From NCBI RefSeq assembly GCF_001463745.1, contig NZ_BBWJ01000037.1:1-64000 (forward strand): a DNA stretch of 64,000 nt. Reading direction: 5' to 3'. Both the position numbers and the translations under genes were made by a program. The stretch comes from Aureimonas sp. AU22. GTDB lineage: Bacteria; Pseudomonadota; Alphaproteobacteria; Rhizobiales; Rhizobiaceae. Position 1 is the stretch's first letter. Every line of letters starts with the position of its first letter. Shown piece after piece: positions 52,011 through 60,962 of the stretch. Under the pieces are notes generated by a model. That model had not been told where the DNA came from. It saw only the letters and a program-made list of their open reading frames with translations, and made no database searches.

Positions 52011-52925
52011 TTGTCGTCGCATCATTTCGGCCGCTCGTCCTTCGTCCGGCGCCTGTACCTCGCGTCCGCCCTGCTTCTGTCCGTCGCGCTCGCCTCGTGC
52101 CAGTCGATGGATCTGTCGCGCAGCGACGTTCGCGCCGGGCTGATCCCCCCGTCCAAGGCGCCGGCCTTGAGCGTCGGCGCCGAGGTCGTGGCGGAGCGCA
52201 TGCCGGCCTCGATTGTCGTGGACATGGACAGCGGCCGGGTGCTCCATGCCGACGACGCCGATGGCCTGCGCCATCCCGCTTCGCTCACCAAGCTGATGAC
52301 GCTCTACCTCCTGTTCGAGGCGATCGAGGCCAGGCGCATCGGCCTCGACGACGCCATGCCCGTCACGGCCTTCGCCGCCGCGCGCGCGCCGTCCAAGCTC
52401 GGCCTGAGGCCCGGCGAGACGATCCGCGTGCGCGACGCGATGTCCGGGCTTGCGGTGAAGTCGGCCAACGACGTCGCCTCGGTGGTCGCCGAGGCGCTCG
52501 GCGGCACGGACGACGCCTTCGCGCTCGCGATGACGCGCAAGGCGCGCCAGCTCGGCATGACCCGCACCAATTTCGCCAACCCCAGCGGCCTGCCCGACGA
52601 GGCGCAGATCTCGACCGCGCGCGACATGGCGATCCTCGGCCAGCAGATCCGGAAGCGCTTCCCGCAATATGCCGCGCTGTTCAAGACAGAGGGTTTCGAA
52701 TACGGCGGCCGGCACTATGCCGCGACCAACAAGCTGCTCGGCCGCGTCGCGGGCGTCGACGGCATGAAGACCGGCTACGTCAACGCCTCGGGCTTCAACC
52801 TCGTGGCCAGCGCCCGCCGCAACGGGCGCGGGGTCATCGTGGTGGTGCTGGGCGGCCGGACGGGGCGCGAGCGCGACGCCTCGGTCGAGGCGCTGATCGA
52901 CACCTATCTCGGCCCCGGCAGCTGA
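52011..52925 (+). CDS. D-alanyl-D-alanine carboxypeptidase (DacA family, lipoprotein-like)
   Basis: About 304 aa. A penicillin-binding serine peptidase that trims pentapeptides in peptidoglycan. The three active-site motifs are S91-x-x-K94 in HPASLTKLM, S151-A-N153 in AVKSANDVAS and K253-T-G in GMKTGYVNASG. The N-terminus has a basic stretch, a hydrophobic stretch and a good lipobox LALASC (C30 from this start). There is no ATG in frame near the 5' end. TTG at 52011 gives the best signal peptide, while GTG 51966 and TTG 51987 are alternatives. The C-terminal PBP5 domain is missing, as is common in alphaproteobacteria. Confidence 0.85.
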   Translation: MSSHHFGRSSFVRRLYLASALLLSVALASCQSMDLSRSDVRAGLIPPSKAPALSVGAEVVAERMPASIVVDMDSGRVLHADDADGLRHPASLTKLMTLYLLFEAIEARRIGLDDAMPVTAFAAARAPSKLGLRPGETIRVRDAMSGLAVKSANDVASVVAEALGGTDDAFALAMTRKARQLGMTRTNFANPSGLPDEAQISTARDMAILGQQIRKRFPQYAALFKTEGFEYGGRHYAATNKLLGRVAGVDGMKTGYVNASGFNLVASARRNGRGVIVVVLGGRTGRERDASVEALIDTYLGPGS

Positions 52926-52954
52926 GAGCTCTCTCCGTCGTCGCATGGTCCGAC

Positions 52955-52976
52955 GGCGATGCGCGCCCGCATCGCC
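52955..52976. terminator. Hairpin terminator between DD-carboxypeptidase and SDR
   Basis: GGCGATGCG and CGCATCGCC form a perfect 9-bp stem with a 4-nt loop in the 61-bp gap between convergent stops. A copy of the TCGCATGGTCCG element found at 30141-30199 lies just before it (52941-52952). Confidence 0.6.
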
Positions 52977-52986
52977 CGGTGACGTT

Positions 52987-53778
52987 TCAGAGCCCCTTCT
53001 GCATCCCGCCGTCGACGAAGTATGTCGAGCCGATCGAATACGTCGCCTTGTCCGAGCACAGGAACACGAAGAAGTTCGCGAGTTCCTCCGGCGTGCCGAA
53101 GCGCTTGATCGGCGCGTGCTCGTCCGCGACGCCCTGGAGGTAGCCCTCCCAGTCGCCTCCTGAATTTTCGGTCAGCTGGCGCGCGGTCTTCTTCCAGTCG
53201 GGTGTCAGGATCAGGCCGGGATTGATGCAGTTGACGCGGATGTTGTCGCCGACGACTTCCGTCGCCAGGCACTTCGAGAACATCATCAGGGCGGATTTGG
53301 TGACGTTGTAGATCGGCTCGTACCACAGCGGCTGCACCGCGCAGATCGAGGCGTTGTGCAGGATCACGCCGCCGCCGCGCCGGCGCATCTGGGGGATCAC
53401 GCCGCGCGCGAGGCGAACCGCCGCCATGACGTGGAGGTCCCAGTAGGCCTGCCACTTGTCGTCGGGCGCATCCATCACCGTCTCGTTGGAACCGGTGCCG
53501 GCGTTGTTGATGAGAATGTCGGTCCCGCCGAACCGCTCCTCGACGGCGCGCATGAGCGCGTCGACGCCCTCGACGGTGGAGACATCCGCCTCGACGCCGA
53601 GCGCTTGGACCCCGTGGGCGTCCGCGATGCGTCTGGCTTCCGCCTCGGCCCGCTCGCGGCCGCGCGCGGCGAGGACGACGTTCGCACCCTCCGCGGCGAG
53701 CCCCTCGGCCACCGCCAGCCCGATGCCGACCGAACCGCCGGTGACGATCGCGACCTTCTCCCTCAGACCCATGTCCAT
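52987..53778 (-). CDS. Short-chain dehydrogenase/reductase (SDR), classical type
   Basis: 263 aa. TGGSVGIGLAVAEG is the NAD(P) site, ILINNAGTGSNETV the NNAG motif, HNASICAVQPLWYEPIYNVTK the Ser-Tyr-Lys active site, and GSTYFVDGGMQKGL the usual C-terminus. It resembles 3-oxoacyl-ACP reductase or sugar dehydrogenases of unknown substrate. It is a single gene on its strand, and is preceded by the sulfite-oxidase-like gene with a different promoter. Confidence 0.9.
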   Translation of the reverse strand: MDMGLREKVAIVTGGSVGIGLAVAEGLAAEGANVVLAARGRERAEAEARRIADAHGVQALGVEADVSTVEGVDALMRAVEERFGGTDILINNAGTGSNETVMDAPDDKWQAYWDLHVMAAVRLARGVIPQMRRRGGGVILHNASICAVQPLWYEPIYNVTKSALMMFSKCLATEVVGDNIRVNCINPGLILTPDWKKTARQLTENSGGDWEGYLQGVADEHAPIKRFGTPEELANFFVFLCSDKATYSIGSTYFVDGGMQKGL

Positions 53779-53871
53779 CAGCGTATCTCCCTTCGGCCCT
53801 CCCGGCCGATTCGTGATGGGGATTGTGGGCCGGGCAGGGCGGGGAAGGCCAGCGCTAAGCGTGCCCGCTCG

Positions 53872-54537
53872 TCAGTCGGAATACCGCTCTTCCGTCCACG
53901 GGTCGCCGCGCTCGTGATAGCCGCGCACTTCCCAGTAGCCGGGCTGATCCGCGGTGCGGAACTCGATCGAACGCAGCCATTTCGCGCTCTTCCAGAGGTA
54001 GAGATGCGGCACCAGCAGCCGCACGGGTCCGCCGTGCTCCTTGGTGAGCGGCCGGCCTTCCCAGGAGTGCACGAGCATCGCGTCGGCCGCCGCGAAATCC
54101 GCAAGCGGCAGGTTGGTCGTATAGCCGTCGTAGGAGCCGAGCACGACGAAGGCCGCGTCGTCTCGAGGTCGCACGACGGCCATGAGATCCCGCGTCAGTA
54201 CGCCCGCCCAGCGGTTGTCGAAGCGCGACCATGTGGTCACGCAGTGCATGTCGGTGGTCTCCTCGCTCTGCGGCTGGTCTTGGAAGCGAGCCCAGTCCCA
54301 GATCTGGGGTGCGTCCACCGCGCCGTTGATCTGCAGCTGCCAGCGCTCGGTCGACACGTTCGGCTGGAGCCCGAGGTCGAGCACCGGCCAGTTCTTGACG
54401 AGGTGCTGACCGGGGGGAAGGCGGTCGCTCTCCGCCCGCTCCTGCCGGCCGGTCAGAAAGCGCCCGAGCCTCGCCCATTCCTGCTTGGTGCGGGTGAGCT
54501 TGGACTCCGGCGGGGTGTCCTCGGGTTCATCGGCCAT
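53872..54537 (-). CDS. Sulfite oxidase-like (molybdopterin) oxidoreductase
   Basis: 221 aa. The SUOX-fold Mo-cofactor domain is shown by WQLQINGAVDAPQIWDW, the Mo-ligand cysteine in TTDMHCVTTWSRFDNRWAGV, and LLVPHLYLWKSAKWLRSIEF. There is no Tat or Sec signal peptide, so it should be cytoplasmic, unlike MsrP/YedY. The electron partner is unknown. It is divergent from the copper-binding pair, with 242 bp between that contain a 12-bp tandem repeat. Confidence 0.88.
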   Translation of the reverse strand: MADEPEDTPPESKLTRTKQEWARLGRFLTGRQERAESDRLPPGQHLVKNWPVLDLGLQPNVSTERWQLQINGAVDAPQIWDWARFQDQPQSEETTDMHCVTTWSRFDNRWAGVLTRDLMAVVRPRDDAAFVVLGSYDGYTTNLPLADFAAADAMLVHSWEGRPLTKEHGGPVRLLVPHLYLWKSAKWLRSIEFRTADQPGYWEVRGYHERGDPWTEERYSD

Positions 54538-54581
54538 GGCGAAGCCTCCGTTGAAACGTCTGCGCGGAAGATGGGGCGCCC

Positions 54582-54611
54582 GTCTGCAAAATCAGGCCAG
54601 TCTGCAAGATC
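54582..54611. repeat. Short tandem direct repeat upstream of sulfite-oxidase-like gene
   Basis: GTCTGCAAAATC (54582-54593) and GTCTGCAAGATC (54600-54611) repeat at an 18-bp step, 11 of 12 bases alike. They lie 45-74 bp upstream of the divergent start at 54537 and may form a repeated regulator site. Confidence 0.4.
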
Positions 54612-54779
54612 GGGGATGAACGGGCGATCTTCCGTCCGCCGCCCGCGTAACCACCTTGAAATGGCGGCCCGCGACGGCACGTTGTCCTCGATGAACCGGT
54701 GTCGGGCCGGTGGCATGCCCGCGGGGCGTTCCCGCGACGAGCCCGGCCGATCCCTGCGCGAACCGGACAGGATTGCACC

Positions 54780-55112
54780 ATGACCCATCACGACATGCAG
54801 GCCTGCATCGACGCCTGCCTTGCCTGCTACCGGACATGCCTCTCCACGGCCATGCACCATTGCCTCGAAGCCGGCGGCCGGCATACCGAGCCCTCGCACT
54901 TCCGCCTGATGGCGGCCTGCTCAGAGATGTGCCGTGCCTCGGCGCACATCATGCTGACCGGATCGGAGGCGCACCGCCATTCCTGTGCCGCCTGCGCCGA
55001 GATTTGCGACGCCTGCGCGGCCGACTGCGAGCGCGTCGGCGACATGGACGAATGCGTCGCGGCCTGCCGCGAATGCGCGCGCCTCTGCCGCGAGATGGGG
55101 GCGGCTCGATGA
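54780..55112 (+). CDS. Cys-rich four-helix-bundle copper-binding protein (DUF326/Csp-like)
   Basis: 110 aa with 16 cysteines (9, 13, 16, 20, 28, 47, 51, 69, 72, 76, 79, 83, 92, 96, 99, 103) spaced as Cx2-3C along four helices, the DUF326 pattern found in copper-storage proteins that bind many Cu(I) ions in a helical bundle. There is no signal peptide, so it resembles cytosolic Csp3-type proteins rather than Tat-exported Csp1. It is translationally coupled (ATGA) to a DUF305 gene. Confidence 0.88.
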   Translation: MTHHDMQACIDACLACYRTCLSTAMHHCLEAGGRHTEPSHFRLMAACSEMCRASAHIMLTGSEAHRHSCAACAEICDACAADCERVGDMDECVAACRECARLCREMGAAR

Positions 55113-55495
55113 TCCGGGCGAGCGGCGCCGCCGCAACTCTCCTGGCCATGGCATTGGCGCTGGGAAGCGCTGCGGCACAGGAGGTCGATCACGGTGCGAT
55201 GGGGCACGGCGTCCAGGCCGACGGCTCGAACAGCCCGGCCAGCCAACGCATGATGCGGGCCATGGACGACATGAACACCGCGATGGCGAAGACGCCGATG
55301 ACCGGCAAGCCGGGCCTCGACTTCGCCACCATGATGATCCCGCATCACCAGAGCGCGATCGACATGGCGAAGGCCTATCTCGACAGCGGCGAGACGGACC
55401 CGACGCTCACACGCATCTCGCGCGACGTCATCTCCTCGCAGGAAAAGGAGATCGCGGAGCTCAGGGCCTGGATCGAGGCGAACCGCAACCGCTAG
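55109..55495 (+). CDS. DUF305 family protein (exported, metal/copper-linked)
   Basis: 128 aa. A Sec signal (1-23, ending GSAAA) precedes a mature part with the DUF305 core MMIPHHQSAIDMAKAYLDSG (residues 75-94) and ISSQEKEIAEL. DUF305 proteins bind metal through their HH-containing helix and are often encoded with copper-resistance genes. Here the gene's start overlaps the stop of the 16-Cys copper-binding protein, so a joint role in copper handling is likely. Confidence 0.9.
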   Translation: MIRASGAAATLLAMALALGSAAAQEVDHGAMGHGVQADGSNSPASQRMMRAMDDMNTAMAKTPMTGKPGLDFATMMIPHHQSAIDMAKAYLDSGETDPTLTRISRDVISSQEKEIAELRAWIEANRNR

Positions 55496-55556
55496 GAGCG
55501 ATTGAGGCGGGGCTTATCCACGCGGTCCGCGTCTCGCCGGCTCGCGGCCGCGCCAT

Positions 55557-56312
55557 ATGTTGCCGCCGATGGAACCCATCGACGCACCCGCCAACCTCGC
55601 CAAGTCATCCCGAGCGATCGGGCGCGTCCCGATCCTGCGCAAGGTCGAGGTCCGCGGGCTTCTCATTCTCGGCGTCGTGTCCGCTTCGCTCTTCGGCTTT
55701 CTGACGATCGCGAGTGAGGTGAGGGAAGGGGAAACCCACGCCTTCGACGACGCGATCCTTCGGGCGCTGCGCAACCCGGCCGACGCGGCCGATCCGATCG
55801 GACCGTTCTGGGTCGAGGCGGTGATGCGCGACCTCACGGCACTCGGCGGCTACACCGTGTTGGCACTGCTGACGGTTCTGGCGATCACCTACCTTCTCAT
55901 GAAGGGCAAGCGGGCTTCGGCGATGCTGATGGGGGTTTCGGCTCTCGGCGGAATGATCCTGTCGAATCTCCTGAAGCTCGGCTTCGATCGGCAGCGGCCC
56001 GACGTCGTCGCGCATCTCGTGGACGTCCACAGCCTGAGCTTCCCCAGCGGTCACGCGATGCTGTCCGCGGCGACCTACCTCACCCTGGGGGCGCTGCTTG
56101 CAAGGGCCGAGCAGAGTATCGTCATGCGCGCCTACTTCATCGGCGTCGCGATCGCGTTGACGCTGATGATCGGTGCGAGCCGGGTGTATCTCGGCGTCCA
56201 CTACCCGACGGACGTCCTCGCCGGCTGGTGCGCCGGATCCGCCTGGGCCTTCCTGTGCTGGTGGGTGGCACGCTGGCTGCAGCGGCGCGGCAGCGTCGAG
56301 CCCAGCACCTGA
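55557..56312 (+). CDS. PAP2-family membrane phosphatase
   Basis: 251 aa, five to six membrane helices. The three phosphatase motifs are KLGFDRQRP (KX6RP), SFPSGHAM (PSGH) and SRVYLGVHYPTDVL (SRX5HX3D). It may dephosphorylate undecaprenyl pyrophosphate or phosphatidic acid at the outer face of the inner membrane, supporting peptidoglycan and polysaccharide carrier recycling. It is a single gene followed by a shared terminator hairpin. Confidence 0.93.
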   Translation: MLPPMEPIDAPANLAKSSRAIGRVPILRKVEVRGLLILGVVSASLFGFLTIASEVREGETHAFDDAILRALRNPADAADPIGPFWVEAVMRDLTALGGYTVLALLTVLAITYLLMKGKRASAMLMGVSALGGMILSNLLKLGFDRQRPDVVAHLVDVHSLSFPSGHAMLSAATYLTLGALLARAEQSIVMRAYFIGVAIALTLMIGASRVYLGVHYPTDVLAGWCAGSAWAFLCWWVARWLQRRGSVEPST

Positions 56313-56320
56313 TACGAACA

Positions 56321-56352
56321 CGGCGCCGGCCCCCCTTCGGGAACCGGCGCCG
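56321..56352. terminator. Bidirectional hairpin terminator
   Basis: CGGCGCCGG and CCGGCGCCG form a 9-bp stem enclosing a small CCC/GGG inner stem, placed between the convergent PAP2 and sugar-binding-protein genes. Confidence 0.75.
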
Positions 56353-56371
56353 CTTGCCGTCGGCTTCGACC

Positions 56372-57475
56372 TTAGAAGTCGAAGTTGTTGATGTCGGCCT
56401 TGGTGAAGACCTTCGGCGCGCCGAGCAGGATCTGGCTCTGATTGACGATCTGCAGATCGCCGAGACGGCCGGCCTTGAAGGTCGTGTCGCCGGGCTTCAG
56501 CGTGCCGTCGGCAACGGCACGCATCGCCATGCCGGCGGCGTAGCCGAGATCGACGGTGGACCACAGGATGGTCGTCTTGATGCAGTCGTTGTTGATGTAG
56601 GGCTTCATCGCGTTGGGCAGCGCGAGGCCGACCACGGCGACCTTGCCGCAGAGATTGCCCTGCTGCACGGCTTCCGACGCGGCCGGGGTCGCGACCGAGG
56701 TCATGCCGAGAATGCCCTTCAACTCGTCGCCGTACTTGTTGATCAGCGTCTGGGCCTGATTGAAGGACAGGATGTTGTCCTCCTGAGCTTCCACCGTCTC
56801 CAGGAACTTGATCTTCGGATGGCACTTCTCAGCATAGGCCGCCATCTCGGTGATCCAGCGCGCCTGGTTGGGCGTGGTGAAGGTCGAGGTGACGATGGCG
56901 AAGGAGCCTTCCTCGCCGATCTCCGAGGCGAGCTGGTCGATCATCGACTTGGCGACGCCGTTGGGCTCGGCCTGGTTCACGAACCACTGGCGCGCATCGG
57001 CTTCTGCATCCGCGTCGTAGCCCACGACGTTGATGCCGGCTTCCAGCGCGCGCTTGAGCACCGGTGCGATGGCGACCGGGTCGTTGGCGGCGAACAGGAT
57101 GCCGTCGACGCCGGACGTGATGTAGTTGTCGATGAAGGTGATCTGCTCGTCGATGTTCGCCTTGGTCGGGCCGTCGGTGGTGACGGTCATCGACCCGAGT
57201 TCCTTGGCCGCTTCCTGGATGCCGGAGGCGGTGGAGTTGAAGTAGCCGACGCCGACGAGCTTCGGAATATCGACGACGGTGAGCGGCTTGCCCTTGCGGT
57301 CCGGCGCGCCGGTGGGCTCGCCGCCGTTGTAGTCGCCGGGCGGCACGGCGGTGACGCTGGCGTCGCAGGCCAAGGGGTTGGCGGGAAGCTCGTCGCCCCC
57401 GGTCCAGGCGCTCTGCGCCATGGCGGGTGCGGTCAGAAGGCTGGTGCCGACGAGAAATGCCAGAAGGGTGCGCAT
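56372..57475 (-). CDS. Sugar ABC transporter substrate-binding protein (type-1, rhamnose/AI-2-like group)
   Basis: 367 aa. Signal peptide (1-20), then an unusual ~45-residue extension with two Cys-containing loops (PLACDASVTAVPPGDYNGG) before the ribose-type fold. KLVGVGYFNSTASGIQEAAKELG is the first strand-helix, and GILFAANDPVAIAPVLKRALEAGINVVGYDADA and GILGMTSVATPAASEAV are standard. It should bind a polyol or pentose for the two downstream-encoded permeases and ATPase. It is the last gene of the operon. Confidence 0.9.
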   Translation of the reverse strand: MRTLLAFLVGTSLLTAPAMAQSAWTGGDELPANPLACDASVTAVPPGDYNGGEPTGAPDRKGKPLTVVDIPKLVGVGYFNSTASGIQEAAKELGSMTVTTDGPTKANIDEQITFIDNYITSGVDGILFAANDPVAIAPVLKRALEAGINVVGYDADAEADARQWFVNQAEPNGVAKSMIDQLASEIGEEGSFAIVTSTFTTPNQARWITEMAAYAEKCHPKIKFLETVEAQEDNILSFNQAQTLINKYGDELKGILGMTSVATPAASEAVQQGNLCGKVAVVGLALPNAMKPYINNDCIKTTILWSTVDLGYAAGMAMRAVADGTLKPGDTTFKAGRLGDLQIVNQSQILLGAPKVFTKADINNFDF

Positions 57476-57545
57476 GCCGTTGTCTCCTCCACGATGACGT
57501 TTGGCGTGTCGTAGTCCCGGCCGATGGCGACCGGAGCTTTCGTCC

Positions 57546-58490
57546 TCAGTCGCCGGAATAGCGGCTGAGGAAGTTCGAGATGAGCACGGCTGCGATCAGC
57601 ACGGCTCCGATGATGACGATGGTGCCGTCTCCGCGCACGCCGGACAAGGCGAGGCCGTTCTTCAGCACCTGGACGAGGCAGAGACCGAGCAGCGTGCCGA
57701 CCACGAGGCCGCGTCCGCCGAAGATCGAGGTGCCGCCGAGCACCACGGCGGTGATGACGTCGAGCTCGATGCCGGACCCCATGTCCGAGCGGGTGGTCGA
57801 AACCCGACTGACGAAGACGACGGCCGCCAACGCCGACACGAAGCCCGACGCCGCGTAGATCCAGAGCTTCGTCTTCGCGACGTCGATGCCCGAGAACGCC
57901 GCACCTGCCTCGTTGTTGCCGATGGCATAGGTCGCTCGCCCGAACGCGGTGTAGCGCAGGATGAAGAAGCCCGCGAAGGCGACGACGGCCAGCAGCCATA
58001 GCTGCGTCGGCACGCCGAAGACGTTGCCCTGTCCGAGCTCGAAGAACCACTTCGGGTATCCGCGGATCGACTGCGCCTGGCTGATGCCCTCGGCAAGGCC
58101 GCGATACAAAGCGAGGGTGGCAAGCGTCGCGATCAGCGGCGGCACGCGGAATCGCGTGATGATCAGGCCGTTGATGAAGCCGGCGAGCGTTCCCACAGCC
58201 ATCGAGAGCACGATCGCGACCGGCAGCGGCAGTCCGAGCGTCTTCCAGAAGACGCCGATCAGGATGGCGCAGAGGCCGAGGATCGAGCCGACCGAGAGAT
58301 CGATGCCGCCGGTGACGATGACGAAGGTCATCACCACCGCGATCAGTCCGACCTCGGTCAGGAGACGGCCTTGGTTGAGAAGGTTGGCGGCGGTGAAGAA
58401 GCGCTCGTTGTCGATCGCGAGGACCGCCAGCGCCAGGGCCAGGATCAGCGCGAGGATCGCCTCGTGGCGGAGAAGGGAGCGAAGGGTCAT
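57546..58490 (-). CDS. Sugar ABC transporter permease (RbsC-like), second of two
   Basis: 314 aa. VIVTGGIDLSVGSILGLCAI, LAGFINGLIITRFRVPPLIATLATL, AIGNNEAGAAFSGIDVAKTK and VLGGTSIFGGRGLVVGTLLG are the conserved elements. GGAGAGAACC lies directly before the ATG at 58490. It probably forms a heterodimer with the permease encoded upstream, as in rhamnose and AI-2 importers, which use two permeases. Confidence 0.93.
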   Translation of the reverse strand: MTLRSLLRHEAILALILALALAVLAIDNERFFTAANLLNQGRLLTEVGLIAVVMTFVIVTGGIDLSVGSILGLCAILIGVFWKTLGLPLPVAIVLSMAVGTLAGFINGLIITRFRVPPLIATLATLALYRGLAEGISQAQSIRGYPKWFFELGQGNVFGVPTQLWLLAVVAFAGFFILRYTAFGRATYAIGNNEAGAAFSGIDVAKTKLWIYAASGFVSALAAVVFVSRVSTTRSDMGSGIELDVITAVVLGGTSIFGGRGLVVGTLLGLCLVQVLKNGLALSGVRGDGTIVIIGAVLIAAVLISNFLSRYSGD

Positions 58491-58503
58491 GGTTCTCTCC
58501 TCC

Positions 58504-59457
58504 TCAGTCGGCTCGCCCGCGCCGTGCCATGTCGGCAAGAACGGTCGCGAGGATGAGGATGCCCTGGACCGCGCGCAGCCAGTAGGCGGAAACGTTGAGG
58601 AAGATCAGCGACGAGCCGATGGCCGCGAAAAGGATCGCGGCCAGCGTCGAGCCCACCACCGTTCCGATGCCGCCGAGGATCGACACGCCGCCGACAACCG
58701 AGGCGGTGATGACGATGAGTTCCAGCCCGTTCGGGACGGTGGATTGGATCACCTGGAGCTGCGTGGCGAAGAGAATGGCGGCGACGCCGGCGATCAAGCC
58801 GTGCAGCGCGAAGACTTTGACGATCGTCGCCCTGTAGGGGATGCCCGACGCCTCTGCCGCTTCCGGGTTGCCGCCGACCGCATAGATCGAACGCCCAAAC
58901 GCCGTGGAGCGCAGCATGAAGGCGAAACCGATCGTCATGACGATCATGAACCAGACCGGGGAGGGCACGTCGAACAGGCGGAACTGGGCGAGCTGGAAGG
59001 CGGGCGGCAGCCCGGAAATCCAGGCGCCGCCCGTCACGGTGATAAGCCCGCCGCGCAGGATCGAGAGCATTGCCAGCGTCGCGATGATCGACGGAACCTT
59101 GAGATAGGCGATCAGAGCGCCGAGCCCTGCGTTGACCGCGCCGCCGATCAGCACCGGCAGCAGCCACGACAGCCAGACGGGATATCCGTTCGTCACCAAG
59201 ATGCCGGAGACGGTGGCCAGGACGCCGATCAGCGCACCGACCGACACGTCGATATGCCCGGAGATGATCACCATCGACATGCCGATCGCGGCCACCGCGA
59301 TGTAGGCGTTGCCGACGAAGATCGACGTCAGGTTGTTCTGCGAAATGAAGCGCGGATTGAGGGTGCCGACAATGAGGAACAGCGCCACGATCGCGACGAC
59401 CAGGAGGATTTCCTGGCCGGACGACGAAAGGCGGCGCGAAAGCGTCGGGCCCTTCAT
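58504..59457 (-). CDS. Sugar ABC transporter permease (RbsC-like), first of two
   Basis: 317 aa. MVIISGHIDVSVGALIGVLAT, VNAGLGALIAYLKVPSIIATLAML, AVGGNPEAAEASGIPYR and VVGGVSILGGIGTVVGSTL are the conserved elements. The ATG overlaps the ATPase stop (ATGA), and the second permease follows after 13 bp. Confidence 0.93.
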   Translation of the reverse strand: MKGPTLSRRLSSSGQEILLVVAIVALFLIVGTLNPRFISQNNLTSIFVGNAYIAVAAIGMSMVIISGHIDVSVGALIGVLATVSGILVTNGYPVWLSWLLPVLIGGAVNAGLGALIAYLKVPSIIATLAMLSILRGGLITVTGGAWISGLPPAFQLAQFRLFDVPSPVWFMIVMTIGFAFMLRSTAFGRSIYAVGGNPEAAEASGIPYRATIVKVFALHGLIAGVAAILFATQLQVIQSTVPNGLELIVITASVVGGVSILGGIGTVVGSTLAAILFAAIGSSLIFLNVSAYWLRAVQGILILATVLADMARRGRAD

Positions 59458-60962
59458 GCGGCGTGTCCCGTCATCATGGCGGTGCCCACGGCGTCCGGCG
59501 TCGCCTCCGCGCGATCGAGGATGGCGGTCATCCGGCCGCCGTTCATCACCAGCACTCGGTCGCTCATGCCGAGAACCTCGGGCAGTTCGCTCGAAATCAT
59601 GATGATGGCGAGCCCCTGGCGCGCGAGCTGGTTCATGAGTTTGTGAATCTCGGTCTTGGCACCGACGTCGACGCCGCGCGTCGGCTCGTCGAGGATGAGG
59701 ATACGGGGATCGGTCGCCAGCCACTTGGCGATCACGACCTTCTGCTGGTTGCCGCCCGAGAGCTGCGCCACGACCTGTCCGGGCCCGCGCGCGCGGATGG
59801 CGAAGCGCTTTATGGCATCCTCGGCCAGCGCCTTCTCGCGCGACGTATCGACCACTGCGCGGCGCGTCAGGCGGTCGAGGATCGCCATCGAGACGTTCTC
59901 GCGGATCGTCTGCGGACGCACCAGCCCGTGCTGGGCGCGGTCTTCGGGCACGTAGGCGATGCGCTTGTCGATCGCCTCGCGCACGCTGCCGACCGTCACG
60001 GGCTGGCCGTCGATCAGGATCTCGCCGGCCGTTGCCGGCGTCACCCCGAAGATCGTCTGCGCGAGCTCGGTGCGGCCGGACCCGACGAGCCCCGCGATGC
60101 CGAGGATCTCGCCGGCGCGGACGGAGAAGGAGACGTCGCGCACCTTGCCGGCATGCGCCAGACCACGCACCTCGAGAACCGTCTCGCCGATCGGGATGTC
60201 CTCTTTCGGAAACAGCTCGTCGATGTCTCGGCCGACCATCATCGAGACGAGGCTTGCCTCCGTCACGTCCCCGACGGCCCTCGTGGCGATGGTCTTGCCG
60301 TCGCGCAGCACGGTCACGCGGTCGGAGATCTCGAAGATCTCGTTCATGCGGTGGCTGACATAGATGATGCCGACGCCGTCGGCGCGCAGCGAGCGCACCA
60401 CGTCGAGGAGACGGCGCACGTCGGCCTGCGCAAGCGCTGCCGTCGGCTCATCCATGATCAGCGCGCGCGCGTCCTTGGACAGGGCGCGGGCGATCTCGAC
60501 ACGCTGGCGGTTGGCGACCGACAGGCTCGAGACGGTCGCGTCGACGTCGAGATCGGGACAGTCGAGGCGATCCAGGATCTCGCGAGCGCGGCGGCGCATG
60601 GTGGCCCAGTCGAGCGTGCCGCGCTGGGTTCGCGGGGCGTGGCCGACGAAGATGTTCTCCGCCACGGTGAGCGCCGGGAACAGCAGCAGTTCCTGGTGAA
60701 CAACCGCGATGCCCCGGCCTTGCGCGTCGCGCGGGTTGTCGAGCTTGCGCGCTTCGCCGTCGATCTCCACCGTCCCGCCATTCGGCTGGTGGGCACCGGA
60801 CATGATGCGGATCATCGTGGACTTGCCGGCGCCGTTCTCGCCCATCAGGGCATGAACCTCGCCCGGACGCAGGTCGAAGTCGACGCCCTTGAGCACGGAG
60901 ACCGGGCCGAACGACTTCTCGATGCCGCGAAGGGCGATGATGGGCGCAGCGTCAATTGACAA
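59454..60962 (-). CDS. Sugar ABC transporter ATP-binding protein (RbsA/XylG type, two NBDs)
   Basis: 502 aa, duplicated ATPase. The first domain has full Walker A LMGENGAGKSTMIRIM, signature SLSVANRQRVEIARAL and Walker B ALIMDEPTAAL. The second has the usual altered P-loop GLVGSGRTELAQ, LSGGNQQKVVIAKWL and RILILDEPTRGVD. It powers the two permeases encoded downstream. The start is TTG at 60962, which overlaps the SDR gene end by 11 bp; no ATG fits. Confidence 0.93.
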   Translation of the reverse strand: MSIDAAPIIALRGIEKSFGPVSVLKGVDFDLRPGEVHALMGENGAGKSTMIRIMSGAHQPNGGTVEIDGEARKLDNPRDAQGRGIAVVHQELLLFPALTVAENIFVGHAPRTQRGTLDWATMRRRAREILDRLDCPDLDVDATVSSLSVANRQRVEIARALSKDARALIMDEPTAALAQADVRRLLDVVRSLRADGVGIIYVSHRMNEIFEISDRVTVLRDGKTIATRAVGDVTEASLVSMMVGRDIDELFPKEDIPIGETVLEVRGLAHAGKVRDVSFSVRAGEILGIAGLVGSGRTELAQTIFGVTPATAGEILIDGQPVTVGSVREAIDKRIAYVPEDRAQHGLVRPQTIRENVSMAILDRLTRRAVVDTSREKALAEDAIKRFAIRARGPGQVVAQLSGGNQQKVVIAKWLATDPRILILDEPTRGVDVGAKTEIHKLMNQLARQGLAIIMISSELPEVLGMSDRVLVMNGGRMTAILDRAEATPDAVGTAMMTGHAA

